Part shown: piece by piece, positions 1-12,298 of the stretch | Position numbering within the stretch: position 1 is the stretch's first letter | Layout of the letters: every line of letters begins with the position of its first letter | NCBI GenBank assembly: GCA_013368325.1 | Contig: JAACJK010000010.1 | Coordinates: 1-64,000 of the forward strand | Direction: 5' to 3' | Length of the DNA stretch: 64,000 nt | Origin: Ephemerocybe angulata | Taxonomy: Eukaryota; Basidiomycota; Agaricomycetes; Agaricales; Psathyrellaceae | The notes under the pieces: model-generated | Told to the model about the DNA's origin: nothing | The model's input: only the letters and a program-made list of their open reading frames with translations | Databases searched by the model: none | Translations under genes and position numbers: made by a program

Positions 1-3000
1 TCGCGACCCAGTCGCTTGCTGCGTGAATGTTACTCGACATCAGGTCCGACCAGCAAGCTTAAGCCTAAGTAGCATCGGAGCGGGATCCATGAATGGTTCT
101 CCGAGTCGTCCTGAATGAATTACTTTGGTAACAATCTATCCTCCCCTCCCTCGCCAGTGCGTCGGAGATGCGAGCCTCTCCAGCGGGTCTTGCGAGGACC
201 TCGAGGCTCGCAACTTGTAACGTGATGGACCCAAGTATCCCCTACGCCGGCGTCTTTCCTGGAGCGAAACGAAGATCACAGCGAGGACTCCACCCGTAGC
301 CTCGCTAGGAACCTATGCCCGTTCCGCCGCCGATAATCCTTGCACATAGTCGGTCCTGACGCGTCTGACGTCCAATAATGGCACGTCCCCTCTATCATTC
401 ATTTAATCTGACTGATAACGTTGGCCTCGGGGCTGCAGCGGCCCTTCCCCTGTCTCTGCCTAACCAATGTCGACTTTTCAAGACGATCCACCGAGAGCAA
501 ACGGTGCTTTCGCAGCGCGTTTCTCCGACGTTCCCAGACTAAGGTGCCTTCCTTCCAGGTAATTGAACTTTAAAGTGGATATTGAGGAACCCGTGTTCGC
601 GTGTTACGATACTCGAGAGAAAAGATACGCGCCGCGCCATGAGTATGAGTTCAGGAGGCTGTAGAGATCCGAGTCCCTCCAGGTTACTGAATTGTTGCGA
701 TCTGGTTGGTGTAAATAGTGTGTAGTCATCCAGGTCGCCTCGCGGTGATGAGATTCCTCTGACCAAAAAGAGGCCTTAACGGCGCCGGGGGTTCGTTAGT
801 TATGTTACTCTCCTTCCAAGCGGGCCTAGTAGTCGGTGACTTCGCGTCAGTGAGCATAGGCGCAATTTGAACATTTTCTGTCTGTGTCACGGCGATCTGC
901 AGTGAGATAGATAGATAATCGCGTAGACGAGAATAGAGAATGTATTGGAAATAACACCGTGCGCGCCTGATAGCAGTAGCTCTGATAACAGCTTTCTGCG
1001 TCGTCGGGCTTGAGGTTCACATGCTTCGGGACGGGGTTGTGAATGCCCGACGGGCGTCTGGGGAGTGCTGTCCTCCGAAATCGGTGACGACGATCAGGAA
1101 GCGTATGCACAGAGAAGATGCAACGGATGCAGAAGCTCGGACCGTATGTACTCAGAGCTGAAGAAGAGATATGGGGGTTACCTGAGCATTACGACCACCG
1201 ATAGGAGCATTGCCATCTTCGTGATGAACGGCCTGATATATCAGATGGCAACAAAATTGCCAAATGATGCAGAATGTTGGCCTCTTTTCTGCAGATAGCA
1301 GTATTAGGCGCCTGGCGTAGAGAGTGACTCGGAGTGCGACGTGAGCTGGCGCCTCTGGATCAGAAAGACGAGGCAACGGCGTACCTGGAAGATTTGGACT
1401 TCTCCTTCCTATTTTGAGCGCCGGGCGCTCGATCGGAGCGCTCGCCGCGCGCTTCCCCATTTCAACGGATTCTCACCCCGGGCCAAACGCGCAGGCTCTG
1501 TGGCACGCACTGGGGCTCCAATGAGATAGATATATTAGCTCGCGTCTTGGTGTCGGGGCATCCCTCTAATTATTCCAGCCCGAGTTTAGGCTCCGTAATT
1601 CGATCCGAGAGCTGGAGCACCTTGTGCATCCGAATTCCATTGTGCGAGTCAAATATACTTTCGAAGATCATCAGCTCGAGCTCAACGCCGTGCAGGTCCA
1701 AAGGCGTTCAGCATCCAGAGCTCTCCTGCCTCGAGGCAAGGAATACCTCACGGCATACTGTTTCTTTCGCCTGGGCGCGAATCGATACGTCTCGTATTTC
1801 CGAATCTCGGGTGATTGTATGTATGTGCATCATGTTTCAGCGCTTGGACTGAGGTTCATTAGCAAGGAACGCTGGTGTATCCTTGTGAGCGCGATCCGGC
1901 CCCTCACATCACTCAGCTAAGCTCGGGGAATTGTCACCTTCAAAGATTGTGGAGTGATCTAATTACGCATATACTCAGCGGAACCGTCTAGGTCTCTGAC
2001 AGAAACGGGAACAGCGAGGGACCCGGCGAGCACCTTCCCTGTAGGCCTCAAATGCTGCTGCCGCTGAAAATGAGGGAAATAAAGAGTGAGACACATGATA
2101 TGATCAGGTTCCGGGAATAAAAGTAAGATTGAACTCGCATTGAGTGAAACGGACAGCGCGGACCAAAAACCATACTCATATTAATGCTCGAAATTTGGTG
2201 TGTACTCTTCCACCTTTTTATGAGCCGGTTTGGATATATTGTGATCGCTTTGGGGGGCGAAAGCAGGTCTTTTACATGGTGGGTGATAATGGGTGATAAC
2301 GCGTTAGAGGCGTGACCTGGGTAACTTAAGCGCCGCGCCTAGTCTATTCAATTTCTAGTATCGCGCTGCCGGTTCTTCAGCCCTAGTAGAGCTAGTTGTA
2401 CGTCCTGTGACGCGTGCTTCAACACGCTTATAGAGGCTAAGTGCTATGCTCTCGAGTGAGCACCCTCTCTCGTAGAATTTGGTGGCGAAGCGACCAATCG
2501 TTGACTAGCGCGTCATATTTAGGCGCCCCATGGTCCCCACCCATCTCAACTCGAGTTAAAAGGCCTCTAAGTACATCTCAACAGGGAAGGAACACCCGGT
2601 AAGTATGCTTCTTACTGGGAGCTACACTTGTAGTGACGATATAAATCAAAGGTTATTCCGCTATATGAAAAGGTTAAAACATCACGGCGCTGGCAGCGAT
2701 GATCTCGAGCGCCCCAGCTCCCGACCGGACCAGGGGACCTATCATCTTGAACGTAATGAGGATCAAAGCATCGGTGCAACCGGCGCAACAGCAAAGCAGC
2801 GCTAATCGCTGAAAATTGCCGGAGGGATACTTTATGGGTCGAGAGAGCTATCCACTTCGACGGCGGCCCAAGTCCGTTTGAAAGAAATTGCCTTCGGTAC
2901 GTATGTAATACAGGGGCCTACGGACTTGAGGTGGAAGGCCGGAATCATCAAGAGTGCACCAGCTCGATGCGCGAAAGGAAGCACAGACAGCACAATAGAA

Positions 3001-6000
3001 AAGGGGCTGCGGGGTAATTAAAAGTGGATTCGATGGATTCGAAACACCTACAGGACTAAGTTGTGGCGCTTCTATTGAAGTTCTACACCTACCAAATCCT
3101 TGCTAGCCGCACACTTCGCGATCGTAGCTACGTTTGCAATCAATGTACCGAAGTACGCTCTAATCATCGGATACCTGACCTACAGCAGATACAATGGGTT
3201 CAAACACTCGCTGGACTATGTGGGTGGCAGGCAGTCATGATATCAGACTTGTCCCAAGATGACGCGCATCACACAGCGCTGACCTCCACCCTGTTAGGAA
3301 ATTTCACGAAGAGAACTTTTGCTCAGTCAACAGGAAATAATCCCAGCCCAGATTGGAGACGAATACTGCGGTGACGCGCCTTCCCGACTATAAGCGCTTT
3401 GGCTTCGAGTGGGGTATGTGAGAACACGGTCCGGGCGGGTAGTGGAGAGCGCTTGAAGCTCGGTGCCAACACATGAGCTCGCATGATCGTCGATATCCAA
3501 GCAGGTACAGAAAACCCACGACGATGGAGAAAAGCGGGGTAGAAGCGCATTGTTTAGAAACCCCGATGCACAGGTCAGCAGCCACAACACCGAAGAGCCG
3601 TCAGGACATAATGAAGAGAGCTGATCCAGTTACGGAACACGATTCGGACACCCACAGATAGCGAGGCACCATCCACATTTCAAACAGGTCCTTCGAACGG
3701 GTGCAAACCTAGAGCCATAGCCCTATGTAGAAGACCTCGGAGAGAGGGTGGCTAACCTCAAATCTCCGAAGGTCCGTAGGTACGTATCTATGGTGTCATG
3801 ATCAAATGGACAATGGGATGGGAATGTGATACTTCGGGGAATTGGTTGGGACTTGCCATAAATCGTTGAAGAAGCCCTGGGTGCGGTCCGCCTTGTTTCG
3901 TTCCGACTCGTGAAGAGCCATTTCGAGTATTTCTAGATCTGATGTGCTGCTACAGTTGAAGGTCACCGTCAGGCTGCATCCTTTGGCGGGGTATTTTCGA
4001 CCCCGATGATGGCGGTTCGCAGTTGACCGGAGTCTACCGCGTCGGGAGAGCGCGCTTCTAAAATAGGAATTAACCCAAAAAGAGTAGATTCGTACCAAAG
4101 CTATTCGCCCATAAATGTTGCTCGTCTGGGCAGCGAGCGAAGAAGGTTTGATGGCGCCTTCGCCATTTGCCGACGACCCAGAAACCTAGATCCCGAGGCC
4201 AGGATAAAAAGGGATGGAATTCTGATATGTTCCGCATCTGAGCCTCCAGGTTCCATCCAGAAGCCCCTGAGCATATATCGCAAGGAAGTGGCGGTCATGT
4301 CAGGGTGGCCGCTGTTCTGCCCGTCGTGCAAGTTATAAAGGACGCTTTGGCGTCGCGTCGGGAACGCGCGCGATCAGCTCAAAGCTCAGGGGTTATACAT
4401 GGGTATTGCAGGAACGATGTTTTGGGCCAAGTACTTGAGGAGAGTTCGACTTATCCATCTAAGAACAGCGAAGGGCGGTGAGACGCCGGTAGCGCCATGA
4501 TCCATCTCTGGACTGTACCCCGTAAGGACGGACAAGACGGAAGCAAAATAAGTAGGCGAGAAATTCTGATGATTGCATTCGCACATAAGGGGAACGTCGC
4601 CGTACAGTTCGCCTAACTTACGGAGGAGTACCTTGGCAGCAGGCGAGCGGGTTTAACACCTCTTTAGGGACAATCGATCGAGTCCTAGAGACAGAAAAAG
4701 TCAATTTTGTCAGGCTGTCAAGTCGAAGAATCGACGCGTCGATCTATCGACAGAGGAATCACCTGTCTCTTCCAGTCTTAATATCACACTGATAACGGGG
4801 TCTCCGGATTGGAGAAAGCCTCGTGATACTGTTCTTCTTACTCACAGGTCCACAGGGCCTTACTGGGGTTTGGTTTGGCTTTAGTTATCTTCGGATTATT
4901 ATTCCGCTGAGATCGTCACCTGAGCTTGCAGGATGTTCCGACCCAGACGAAGAACAGAATTACGGACTTTGTCTTGGCGTGCTGAGATTGTGCCTTGATA
5001 TATATCTGGCACGTCTTCTGCTCTATCGGTATGAGGAGGTCTCTCATCGATAGACGGGTTTCGGGACTACTCCTTCCTCCGCCACCACCGCGGTCGCAAA
5101 AGTAGGATGACGCGACTGCGCCACTTCTATCACATGGTACTATAGGTAGACACATAATTTGGGTCGTTATCAGGCAGTTAAGCCATTCATTAAAAGAAAC
5201 AGCTCGACCATGTTATTGTTCTTAGCTGAGCGAGCACTAGTGGAAAGAGGCATATTCAGACCCCTGGGCCTTGTTTGACGTTACGACTGATAACGGCTCC
5301 TGAAGCGAAATAACGAGAACATAGACCATGGCGTTGGTCCAATACGCCAGCATGATGTACCTATCGTGGCAGAGCGGACATGACGAGGAAAGAAGATAGC
5401 ATCCGAAGCCGCCGAGCATCTGACCATGGTACTCATGGAGGGAGCGCACCATTCAACCCTCTTTCCAGCAATATGGCAACGTATAGGAATGTTGGACGAT
5501 ATGCCCGCGATGTGAAGAAGTAGATAGAAACATGGGTACCATGTGAGCCCGGAGTATCCGCCGCAGGGCATACCTCACGAGCTCGGCAACAAATGTCCTC
5601 CAGCTATCGAGTGCAAACGCCATTTACCTATCGACGCAGTATGGGATCGCTTCGGAGGGCGGCGTCATCTGTGAACGAGAATGAAGGAGATCATTGTACA
5701 TATGCGGAGAGTCGGCGAGCGCTAAGTACAGCCTGCAGTTGCCGCCCAGTTGCCCAGCTAAGCCGATAGAGTGGGAGATTGCATCGGATGCGCTTTGTTC
5801 GGGGTTTAGTGCTGGACCCACGGAGGAGTTGCTGCGGTCCATGTACACCACACCCAATACAGTTTGCGATGCGTTGGAGGAGCACTGATGTACCATGATA
5901 CATCCACGAAACGCGCAAAGAGAGTTGATAAACGGCTAGAATTAAGGTGGTGCCGGTCGATTCGTCGCTTGAAATGCCGCTGCGAAGGTGTCATAAGACC

Positions 6001-6419
6001 GAAAACAGTGCGGCAACGGAGTGGAATCCATGTTTCAGGCGGAAAGCAGCAGTGGAAATCTCGAGGAACAACCAGTCTTGCCATGAAGATAGTATGGAAC
6101 GGGATGACCATGTGTCGAAGTTGTCCACACGCGTCCACAAGGACCCATAGAGGAGATTTTGAGAAGCGTCATGTCAACGTCAAACTAAGTTTCATACGAT
6201 TGCAGTTTGCACAATCGCGGAGTTATCAATACTTGTGCGGTCTTAACCTACCCTAAGTTTGGTCGGTGTCCTATGACAGGAGAAGCCACTCATCAAAGAA
6301 GGACTTGTCCGCAGCCAAGCAAGCTAAGCTCTGGAAGAACATAAATAGCTTTCGAGTTAAAAATGCGGCCGGAGATACGAGTGTGAAAGACGAACCGTCA
6401 TGGGTACTTCAGCGCTATG
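1..6419. other. Gene-free stretch, nothing recognised
   Basis: I found no protein family, RNA gene, long repeat or splice-joined coding region here. The longest open frame is about 130 codons (5864-6256, +) and shows no motif, no hydrophobic pattern and no plausible neighbouring exon. The sequence also lacks the obvious low-complexity runs often seen between fungal genes. It could be a strongly decayed mobile element or simple gene-poor sequence; nothing I can see decides between them. Confidence 0.5.
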
Positions 6420-8126
6420 TCACCCATATGAGGGAATGGCCGGAGCGATAACAACTCCAATATTGCGCCCACTTCCTACTGCCTGATCGAAGAGATTGAC
6501 GAGCTCAACATCCCAAGCGGTGTCTTTCCCACCATCGCGTTCCGACAAACCTTCCCATATACTAAGTTCTTCTCGAAGCCACTGGAGACGATCAAGAAGT
6601 ATAGCAGACTCGATTGCCGATCCAAGGAAGCAACGGAGAGTATGCAGACTTTCGACCTGCTTCTCTAGCACAGGATCGCGTAAGTCCTTCACGTCCTCAA
6701 CCTCCCATTGAATCCCTAATCTTTGCCCCGCAGTGTTGAGAAAATGTTGCCAGCCGTTGGTGTACGCAGAATCTGGGAGCTTCCCAAGACGCAGGCCCGC
6801 CTCTGTTATGCCTATACCCAGGGGTTGAGTTGCATAGTCGGAAGTCTTGGCTTGAATGAGGCGGTCGAAGGTAGGCTGGGGTGGTGAAGTGTCTGCGTTT
6901 TCAGTTCCAGGCTCCGACCGTGGTTGAACCCACCACTTTACAGGGACATCAGACGAATTCAAGACCTTCTTTCCCTCTTCTTTGTCTTCGGAGTCCTTTT
7001 CCCGACGCCGATAGAGAGGTGTCGAATCATGCGACTTGGAGAGCAGGGTGCCCAACAGTGCGCGCCAAACAATTTTCCGTGTCGCCAACTGCACACTTGG
7101 ACGGAGTGTCGACTCGCCTGCCTTGGGATCTTCGTGAAGCCAGGTTAAAGGTATCTGGGCAGCCAGGTGGTATGCAGATGTGGGCAGCGGATATTCCGTC
7201 GCTGGCATGTATGAGCGGACGGCGTGCGACAAGGGATAGTCTATGTTGGTTGAAAATCTATGAGTTCGCCGAAGCCATGATTATATTAGAAAAGACACAC
7301 CTCCCGGGTACATTAAATTATAGCAGCACCCAACTGCGATAATTGCAAGTGGATCCCATGCGCGCGCTAGGTTTGAGTCCGTCACTGAAGAGAGAAATGC
7401 CTTCAACATGTCAGGCGTTAAGGAACCGCAGGCATGCAGCGCAACAAATAAGACCCTGGGTCGTGGTTCGGGGTCACTTGGTTGGCCAATCCAGTCGTCT
7501 ACAGCCTGCAGCAAAGAATCGGGGGTGACCAGCATGGTTTTGTGGTCGATCCTATTGTTGATTTCGGCGGTGAAGGTATCGAGGCGACGTTCAGGCAGTT
7601 TTCCCCGTCGTTCTGCGCCCTCGGTCTGACCATGGTCGGCATCTAATGCTAGTAGTCTAGCTCTCGGAAACAGAGCGCCTAGCGCTCGAGTCAAGTACCC
7701 TTGCCCAGCCCCGACATCTACAATGTGCAACTGCCCTTCGAGACGATGCGCACCTCCACGGCTGTCGTTCGAATCCACCACATCTTTCACGTAGTTCGCC
7801 ATGCGGTGTACTTCATGAAGCTTCTTGGGAGACATTCCCTTCGTTGTCGGAAGCGGTCGCAAATTGGGCATATGTATTGGTTCTCGAGGGATTTGAAGGG
7901 CTCGGATATTGTCGATGAAACTTCTCAAATCCTTCGGCAGGTAGTCTCCTCCCACTCCGGCGGCATAGTAGTGAGTGAGGTCTTCTGAAGATACCGACCA
8001 TTCGTCGGAGATGACTGTCAAAATGCAATCGTTGGGATGGGTCGTTAGCAAGGAGCGATGGTTGGCGAGAAGGTCGGCGAGGTGCCTGACTCGGAGGACA
8101 TCATTGGTGGGAGAGTCGGAGGCCAT
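6420..8126 (-). CDS. METTL25/RRNAD1-like SAM-dependent methyltransferase
   Basis: Predicted methyltransferase of the METTL25 family, likely using S-adenosylmethionine; the substrate in fungi is not known to me. Exon 1 ends at 7301 and exon 2 runs 7240-6420, joined across a 60-base GT-AG intron (7241-7300). The splice restores the family block CCYNLMYPGDYPLS, which strongly supports it. The glycine-rich SAM motif VDVGAGQGYLTRAL lies mid-exon 1, followed by HACGSLTPDM. I chose the ATG at 8126 (MASDSPTND) because the residues from the in-frame ATG at 8204 look unlike the family; 8204 remains possible. The gene points away from the transposon, whose left end lies about 510 bases upstream of the start, so the insertion sits in or near its promoter. 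The family call is firm; the function is inferred. Confidence 0.85.
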
Positions 8127-8633
8127 CACGAACTGATTCGCCGCCGACACGATCATGTTCTTCTCTGAGTCTGACCACCATGAGCCACCATGACAGGTTT
8201 TCATACGTCAGCCTATCAACAAGGCAAAACTCTCCTCAACTTTTTCTACCGATTCTCTGGGTGTATCCCAGGCTTGTCCATCGAGCATAACCCAAGTACA
8301 TGCATAGGACAAGGCATCTCGAAGGATCTATTGGGGCTGGCATGATGACCAGAAAGATCCCAAGATGATGAAGGCAAGCCCATCTCTGAGTCCTAAGGAT
8401 ATCTCATTCATACTAATTCTGATCCCCGACATCGTAGTTCTAGTTAGGCCTACAATGATTACTGGGCCTCCCATTTCCCCGATGTACACCTCCTGGGAAG
8501 TCCCGAGATCTGAGTTTGTCGTAACAACTGGTTCATGGACAGATCCTGCCCACTCTTACATGTCCGGGTCCGATCACAGTGATAGCAGGCCGTCGATGGT
8601 TGGTCGATGGCACATTCGGTCTGACTACTACTA
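8127..8633. other. Upstream region of the methyltransferase gene, to the transposon edge
   Basis: This stretch holds the putative 5' leader and promoter of the methyltransferase gene and ends at the TA dinucleotide (8632-8633) that forms the left target-site copy of the transposon. An open frame of 141 codons crosses the transposon edge and looks accidental. No RNA gene or repeat was seen. Confidence 0.4.
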
Positions 8634-8671
8634 TGGAGCGGGCCGCTTAGTCACCACCTATTTGGAACAGC
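8634..8671 (+). repeat. Left terminal inverted repeat
   Basis: This 38-base arm starts TGGAGCGGGCCGCTTAG and matches the reverse complement of 11929-11966 at 32 of 38 positions by hand alignment. The preceding bases 8632-8633 are TA. Confidence 0.88.
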
Positions 8672-8863
8672 GGCAAAATCGGCTGAGGAAAGAAAATCGG
8701 ATTTTTGGACTATTTATCTATATTTATTTGGGACCTACACGCGCCTGCAGGAGTGCGCGAGGTGGGTGTGAGGCACATTGCGCAGCATAAAACTCGAGTA
8801 TTTCGGGTAGAGCTGTACCTCCTGTAGTCCTCAAACTATATACTCGCTTTTTTATCCATCCGA

Positions 8864-11746
8864 ATGCCCAAGACGAAGAAAAGCAAGACTAATTACGAGA
8901 GGGCAGCGCGCGCCCGAGCTGGAAAGGCGGCAAAACGAAACCCACCAGTCGAAATCAGCACAGACTCGGAGGATGAAGCACCAGGGGCTGCTGAGAGCCT
9001 TAGTGAGGGATTTGTGGATCCAGTGGTTATTGTTGTGGATGCTGAGGACGATGAGTGTCTGTGTGGAAAGTGGAATGGGACTGTCGAGTACATCGCAAGT
9101 GATTCAGAGTCGGATGAGGACTGGTGGGAATCGGGGTCAGATTTTACTGACGAGTCGGATCTGGAGAGGGAATGGGAGGGATTGGATCAGGTGCATGAAG
9201 GTGTGGACGAAGAAATGGATGCCGACGAAATTCTTCAAAACCTCAGGGAGCAATGCAGCCTTTTGGAATTGGAGAACGAGGTTGAGGAGCTCTTAAAGCC
9301 AACTCCATACGAGGACATCACGGCTAAAAAGCCAGAGAAGACTTGGGCCAATGCAGAGCAAAACCGGGGCTTTGGGTATACTGGCAGGGCGCCTCGTACA
9401 GTGCGAGATCACTCGAAAAAAGCGAGGGACAAGGAGAAGCGAGATGTCGTGACTCGAAACTCGTGAGTATGGTCCAGTAAGCTCGACGAAGCTATCTCTA
9501 AAAGTTCTATACAATTATTTAGGGATCAAGCTGCAAACTTTCGCTCATTCTTTACTGTCGAACCTCGGGCATCGTCTAGTACGGTTACTGCAGCGCAGGG
9601 CACGTTACCTCAACCCCCAGTCATCGAAATAACTTCGGACACGGAGAACGAAGCCGAATACAACCTCCCAGACGATGTTGGTGCCCATGTGTGCACAGGA
9701 TACCTCTCAGACGAGAGTGCGATCGAAATATCGGATTGGGAGGACGAGGAAGGCGAAGGCAGCGAAGGGGAGTTGGAAAAGGAAGGAAACGAGGTCCCAG
9801 TTGTACTCGAACCACGTCAGGAAGAGGAGAGCCATGCAAGCACATCCAGGACACGCCGGCGTGCACCCGATGCGAATTATGGTATCAGGCCAATTCCCCC
9901 ACCGAAGCGTCGTCGTTTGGATATTCCTGCACGAGAGGAGAAGCGCCAGAGGTCCGAAAAAATACGCCGTGACCGCGCTAAGGCTTTAATCGAGATAGAG
10001 AAGCTTCTCTCATCGAAGAAGGACCATTTCGACGCTGGGAGAAACGGCCTTCAGGCGAAACGTGCCAGAGCCATCCAAATATGTTTAAAGCTCGTTGTAA
10101 AGGATCACCGGCGTCTAATCGACGCCTCGGAGCGGGCAGCAGAGTCTACGGGGTTTAGTAAGGTGTGGGGGGCTCGCCAGGTGCGGGAATGGGTGGGGGT
10201 ATGGATAGCAACGAGGTCTCTGCCAAAATCGCGTCGTGGATGCCATGGAAAAGTCTACTCCCTGCTCGACGATCCAGAGGTGTGCACAGAACTGCGCTCG
10301 TTCCTTCGATCCGAGAAATGGTCCATGAATCCGAAGAAACTTGCCGAATTTACGAAGGGAAAGTTGCTGCCTGGTGAAGCGAAGAAGTATCTGCAGCAGG
10401 TTGTGTCTGTGGAGATGCCGAGGGGGTTGAAAAAATATCTGGAGGTCGAGCTATTCCCTCGAGTACACATGAAGGTTGCAAAGGGCATCTCGCTTCGCAC
10501 AGCGCAACGGTGGCTTCGCAAAGAAGGATTTCGTTATACGGCACACAAGAAGGCCCTGTACTACGATGGGCACGAGCGAGAGGACGTTGTAGACGACCGG
10601 CAGGGACGTTTTCTTCCAGCAATGGAGGAATTAAAGCCCTGCCTCGTGCAGTATAAGCCCGACGACGTTACCAAGGAGGTGGAGCTTCATCTTAATCCGG
10701 GTCAACGCAAAATCGTCGTTGTTGCGCATGACGAGATGACTGCCCAGGCTCACGACGGAAAATCCATGTCTTGGGTCTGGCGAGGCGAGCAACCATTGCG
10801 GAAGAAAGGTCCAGGGCGTGGGCTTCATCAATCCGATGTTATTTGCTCGACTGTGGGATGGTTAAGGGAGGCGAGTGTTACGATGGAATACGGGAAGAAT
10901 TACGATGGATATTGGACTGGGGAGATGTTTGCAGACCAGGTAATGTTTCCCCTGCATCGTATATTACTCTATTCTAACCGCTGACTGAATCCTTAGTTGG
11001 AAACCAAGATTATACCCGCTTTTGTTCGCGCACATGGTCCCGAGTACCAAGCAGCCTTTCTCATCGATAATTCCCAAGGACACTCGGCGTATGCGAAGGA
11101 CGCACTACTCACAGCCCGAATGAACTTCAATCCCGGTGGAAATCAGCCTCACATGCGAGCTGGATGGTATGTGAAGGACGGGGAGCGTGTATCACAGGAG
11201 ATGTCGTTCCCCGGAGACCATCCGGCACACCCTGCGCAGCCAAAGGGAATGAAACAGATCCTCGTGGAAAGGGGCCTGTTTCGGTCTGGGCTTATTATGC
11301 AGTGCAGGAATTCGAAGAACCCCGATGGATCGGCGAAGAAATGCCCACACGACGCAACCAACTGCTGCGCAAAACGCATTCTCGATCGGCAACCCGACTT
11401 TCTGGCGCAGAAACCTCTCGTGCAGGAAATCATTGAAAGGGCTGGCCATATCTGCATTTTCCTCCCCAAATTTCATTGTGAGTTAAACTTCATTGAATAT
11501 TTCTGGGGTGCAGTCAAGCGCTATTTGCGCGAGCGCTGCGATTACACATTCGACGGCCTCAAGGAAAATATGCAACCCGCACTCGCCTCAGTCCCGGTCA
11601 CACTCATCAGGAAGTGGGAAAATCGCACCAAGAGGTGGATGGAGGCTTACAGGAAGGGTCTTGGGGCACACGAAGCCCAACTGGAGGTTAAACAGTTCAG
11701 TTCTGTCAAGTATGCATCCCATCGTCGAGCCCCGACATTAGATTAG
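8864..11746 (+). CDS. DDE transposase, Tc1/mariner/IS630-like, with cysteine-bearing insertion
   Basis: Predicted DNA-cutting and strand-transfer enzyme of the surrounding element. Exons are 8864-9462, 9523-10939 and 10997-11746, joined by GT-AG introns in correct phase to give 921 residues. The first ~300 residues are acidic and basic low-complexity sequence (for example STDSEDEAPG and SDWEDEEGEGSEGE). A helix-turn-helix-like segment, ISLRTAQRWLRKEGF, precedes the catalytic domain. Catalytic candidates are D603 in AHDEMT, D696 in LIDNSQGHS and E839 in LNFIEYFWGAVKRY; the last resembles the NxIE block of Tc1/mariner and IS630 enzymes. About 142 residues separate the second Asp from the Glu, far more than the usual 34-39, and that insertion carries Cys residues in QCRNSKNPDG and KKCPHDATNCCAK. 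Superfamily is well supported; exact family is not assigned. Confidence 0.88.
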
Positions 11747-11928
11747 ATATGTAGTTACTATATATGGCAGGAGATAAGATACCTAGATAAGATGGCAAAA
11801 TCGCGGTCCAACTTTTTCTGAAAACTTCAAAGTTCAAAAAACGGTCTAACAGTTTTGTTCATATTGCTCTCCTCTACAGTTCTGTTAGACAGAATCTCCA
11901 TATCTATACTATACGGTGAGCAGTTAGA

Positions 11929-11966
11929 GCTGTACCAAACTAGTGGTGACTAAGTGGCTCGCTCCA
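11929..11966 (-). repeat. Right terminal inverted repeat
   Basis: Inverted partner of 8634-8671. It ends GGCTCGCTCCA and is followed by TA at 11967-11968. The six mismatches to the left arm are at arm positions 8, 12, 25-27 and 33, counted from the outer end. Confidence 0.88.
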
Positions 11967-12298
11967 TACCTATCCCCACTGTGATATGGCAGCTTGAAGT
12001 TCCGGCGCCTCGACGTGTAGATTTGTCGCTTCAGAAATGGCACCCCTGCCGGTTTTCTGTCAGTCAACTGTCTCTCCTCACTCCGGGCTGGACTTTTGGC
12101 TGTAAACCATCGTGGTGCGTTGGTGGCACCTACCAAGCAAATGATAAACTCACCGTGTTCTGCGCAAAATACGCTCTTTACTTAAGTGGGAGTGTATCTG
12201 AGTCCGACAAACGGGTCGTGTTCGACAATATCTGTCTTTTATCAACTCCTATTCCATGTGCCAGCCCGCTAGATCTACCACGTCAATTGATTACTTCT
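11967..12298. other. Short region downstream of the transposon and of ureG
   Basis: This stretch holds the right TA target copy and the 3' flank of ureG, which ends at 12299 on the minus strand. I see no gene in it. Confidence 0.4.

Larger units (their letters stand above)
8634..11966 (+). mobile_element. Complete Tc1/mariner-superfamily-like DNA transposon with intact transposase
   Basis: A 3333-base element bounded by inverted repeats of 38 bases (8634-8671 and 11929-11966; 32 of 38 positions match, both ends beginning TGGAGCG). It is flanked on each side by the dinucleotide TA (8632-8633 and 11967-11968), the target duplication typical of Tc1/mariner elements. Inside lies one three-exon gene on the + strand with an uninterrupted frame. 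An additional 10-base motif, GGCAAAATCG, appears just inside both ends in the same orientation (near 8672 and 11793) and could be a transposase-binding site. The intact frame and recognisable ends suggest fairly recent insertion, but six terminal-repeat mismatches show some drift. It lies between the methyltransferase and ureG genes and interrupts neither reading frame. Confidence 0.88.

Noticed and set aside
5864..6256. 130-codon open frame in the gene-free left edge
   Set aside because: No motif, unlike residue use, and overlapping frames of similar size on both strands; looks like chance.
8365..8790. 141-cod on frame crossing the transposon's left end
   Set aside because: It spans the insertion boundary and the inverted repeat, so it cannot be an ancestral gene and has no family signature.
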